A stretch of 15,123 bases of DNA from an uncultured Campylobacter sp. (GTDB lineage Bacteria > Campylobacterota > Campylobacteria > Campylobacterales > Campylobacteraceae), in the NCBI RefSeq assembly GCF_937997405.1, contig NZ_CALKTL010000149.1, forward strand, positions 1 to 15,123. The letters run 5' to 3'. The notes below the pieces were generated by a model, which ran no database searches, was not told where the DNA came from, and saw only the letters and a program-made list of their open reading frames with translations. Every line of letters starts with the position of its first letter. Position 1 is the stretch's first letter. The position numbers and the translations under genes are program-made. Positions 14,269 through 15,123 of this stretch are shown one piece after another.

Positions 14269-15123
14269 TTATTCCTTTTTATCGTCGCGATCCGCGCCTT
14301 TAGAAGTATCTTTGAAAAAGAAATCGTAAGGATTGTCCTCTAGCCTAAACATCGCGCCTTGGAATTCTCTAAGCGATTTTTTTAGCTCGCCAAGAGTGTT
14401 TTTTGCCTCCTCAAGCGTAGGATCCAAGATCGCTTTTAGATTGTACTCGCCGCGATCGATACGCTTAGTGATGATGCCTGCGGTTTTATCCAGTGAATTC
14501 GATAGATTGGCAGCACTCACGGCAAAGGCGTTTAGATTATCTAGCAGCGCGTCTAGCTCCTTCTCGCGCTCGTTTAAATTTGCTATGAGAGTATTTACGT
14601 TAGCAAGCAGTGCGTCTAAGCTTTGGAATTTTTTCTCATCACTTAGCTCAGCGCTAAATTTATCCATCGAAGATAGGATTCTATCCACTTTATCGGTATT
14701 TTGCTTAGACAACAGCCCATTAATTTTAAAGATCATCTCACTCACGCTATCGGTGATAACTTCGGCTTTGGAGCCGATTTTATCAAGAAGTGTTTTATCC
14801 AGCGCAATTATCGGCTTTTTATCATTCGGCGGGAAAAGCTTGCCGCTTCCTTTCGTGATATTTATAAACGCGATTCCGCTGATGCCTTGAGATTCTACCT
14901 TGGCGACGCTATCTTGCGAGATCGGCAGTTTGCTTTTTACCGAAATTTCAATCTCGATGATCGCATTTTCGATATCGGCAAAGTCGATGCTTTTGATGAT
15001 GCCTGCATTTACGCCGATAAATTTAACTTCGGAATTCTCCTTAATGCCTACGGGAAGTTCTTTTGTGTGGATATAGTAGGAGCGGTAGCTCTCGCCGCGG
15101 TCGGTCTTTGTAAGCATCCACCA
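14269..15123 (-). CDS. MCE-domain (MlaD-type) lipid-transport protein, N-terminus off the window
   Basis: The 3' part of an MCE-family gene, 284 codons in the window. The frame stays open to the edge (two Trp codons precede the first visible Met), so the real start and the usual N-terminal membrane anchor lie outside. The MCE domain covers roughly the first 85 residues: LPVGIKENSEVKFIGVNAGIIKSIDF, then VESQGISGIAFINITKGS, which is the typical G-V-x-x-G-x-V and G-I-x-x-I pattern. A long helical, coiled-coil-prone region rich in Leu, Asn and Asp follows (~110-255), and a charged tail ends in KKE. MCE proteins form periplasmic hexamers that carry phospholipids for an inner-membrane ABC transporter; that role is inferred. 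The adjacent auxiliary lipoprotein supports it. Confidence 0.88.
   Translation of the reverse strand, partial: WWMLTKTDRGESYRSYYIHTKELPVGIKENSEVKFIGVNAGIIKSIDFADIENAIIEIEISVKSKLPISQDSVAKVESQGISGIAFINITKGSGKLFPPNDKKPIIALDKTLLDKIGSKAEVITDSVSEMIFKINGLLSKQNTDKVDRILSSMDKFSAELSDEKKFQSLDALLANVNTLIANLNEREKELDALLDNLNAFAVSAANLSNSLDKTAGIITKRIDRGEYNLKAILDPTLEEAKNTLGELKKSLREFQGAMFRLEDNPYDFFFKDTSKGADRDDKKE

Overview
The window looks like chromosome from a Campylobacterota bacterium, most likely a Campylobacter of the GC-richer oral type (gracilis/rectus/showae-like). This is inferred from protein flavour, with MurF, Upp, UvrD and Ddl resembling epsilonproteobacterial forms. It also rests on the gene order ruvA-ddl-phd-like-hydrolase-murF, which matches Campylobacter jejuni as I remember it. 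Moderate GC combined with a very high density of the word AAATTT fits too. No database search was possible.

Layout. At the left edge a minus-strand pbpC (PBP1C) ORF holds only the glycosyltransferase part and stops at the edge. It is divergent from the only plus-strand gene, a UvrD/Rep helicase that starts at a TTG. An 856-nt gene-free stretch follows, then upp (uracil salvage), a 544-nt gap, a two-BON-domain lipoprotein, a 391-nt gap, an SDR oxidoreductase broken by one in-frame TAG, a small split-barrel flavin-binding protein, and an AlkD-like DNA-alkylation repair protein. Next is murF with a membrane-anchored N-terminus and a low-complexity insert of about 105 residues, then an 858-nt gap.

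From 11097 to the right edge lies a compact minus-strand cluster. In transcription order it is: MCE/MlaD-type protein (partial), ABC-transport auxiliary lipoprotein, ruvA, ddl, an orphan Phd/YefM-type antitoxin, and an alpha/beta hydrolase. Starts and stops are 2 nt apart or overlap at three junctions (MCE/lipoprotein, lipoprotein/ruvA, phd/hydrolase).

Functionally the window is housekeeping: peptidoglycan synthesis (pbpC, murF, ddl), envelope lipid transport (MCE plus auxiliary lipoprotein, perhaps the BON lipoprotein), DNA repair and recombination (uvrD, ruvA, alkD) and pyrimidine salvage (upp). I found no defence island, CRISPR array, insertion sequence, tRNA or rRNA, and no convincing new multi-gene system. 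The least explained material is the set of long gene-free spacers with their diverged short repeats and palindromes, the repetitive inserts in MurF and PBP1C, and a perfect 13-bp inverted repeat just upstream of the antitoxin-like gene.
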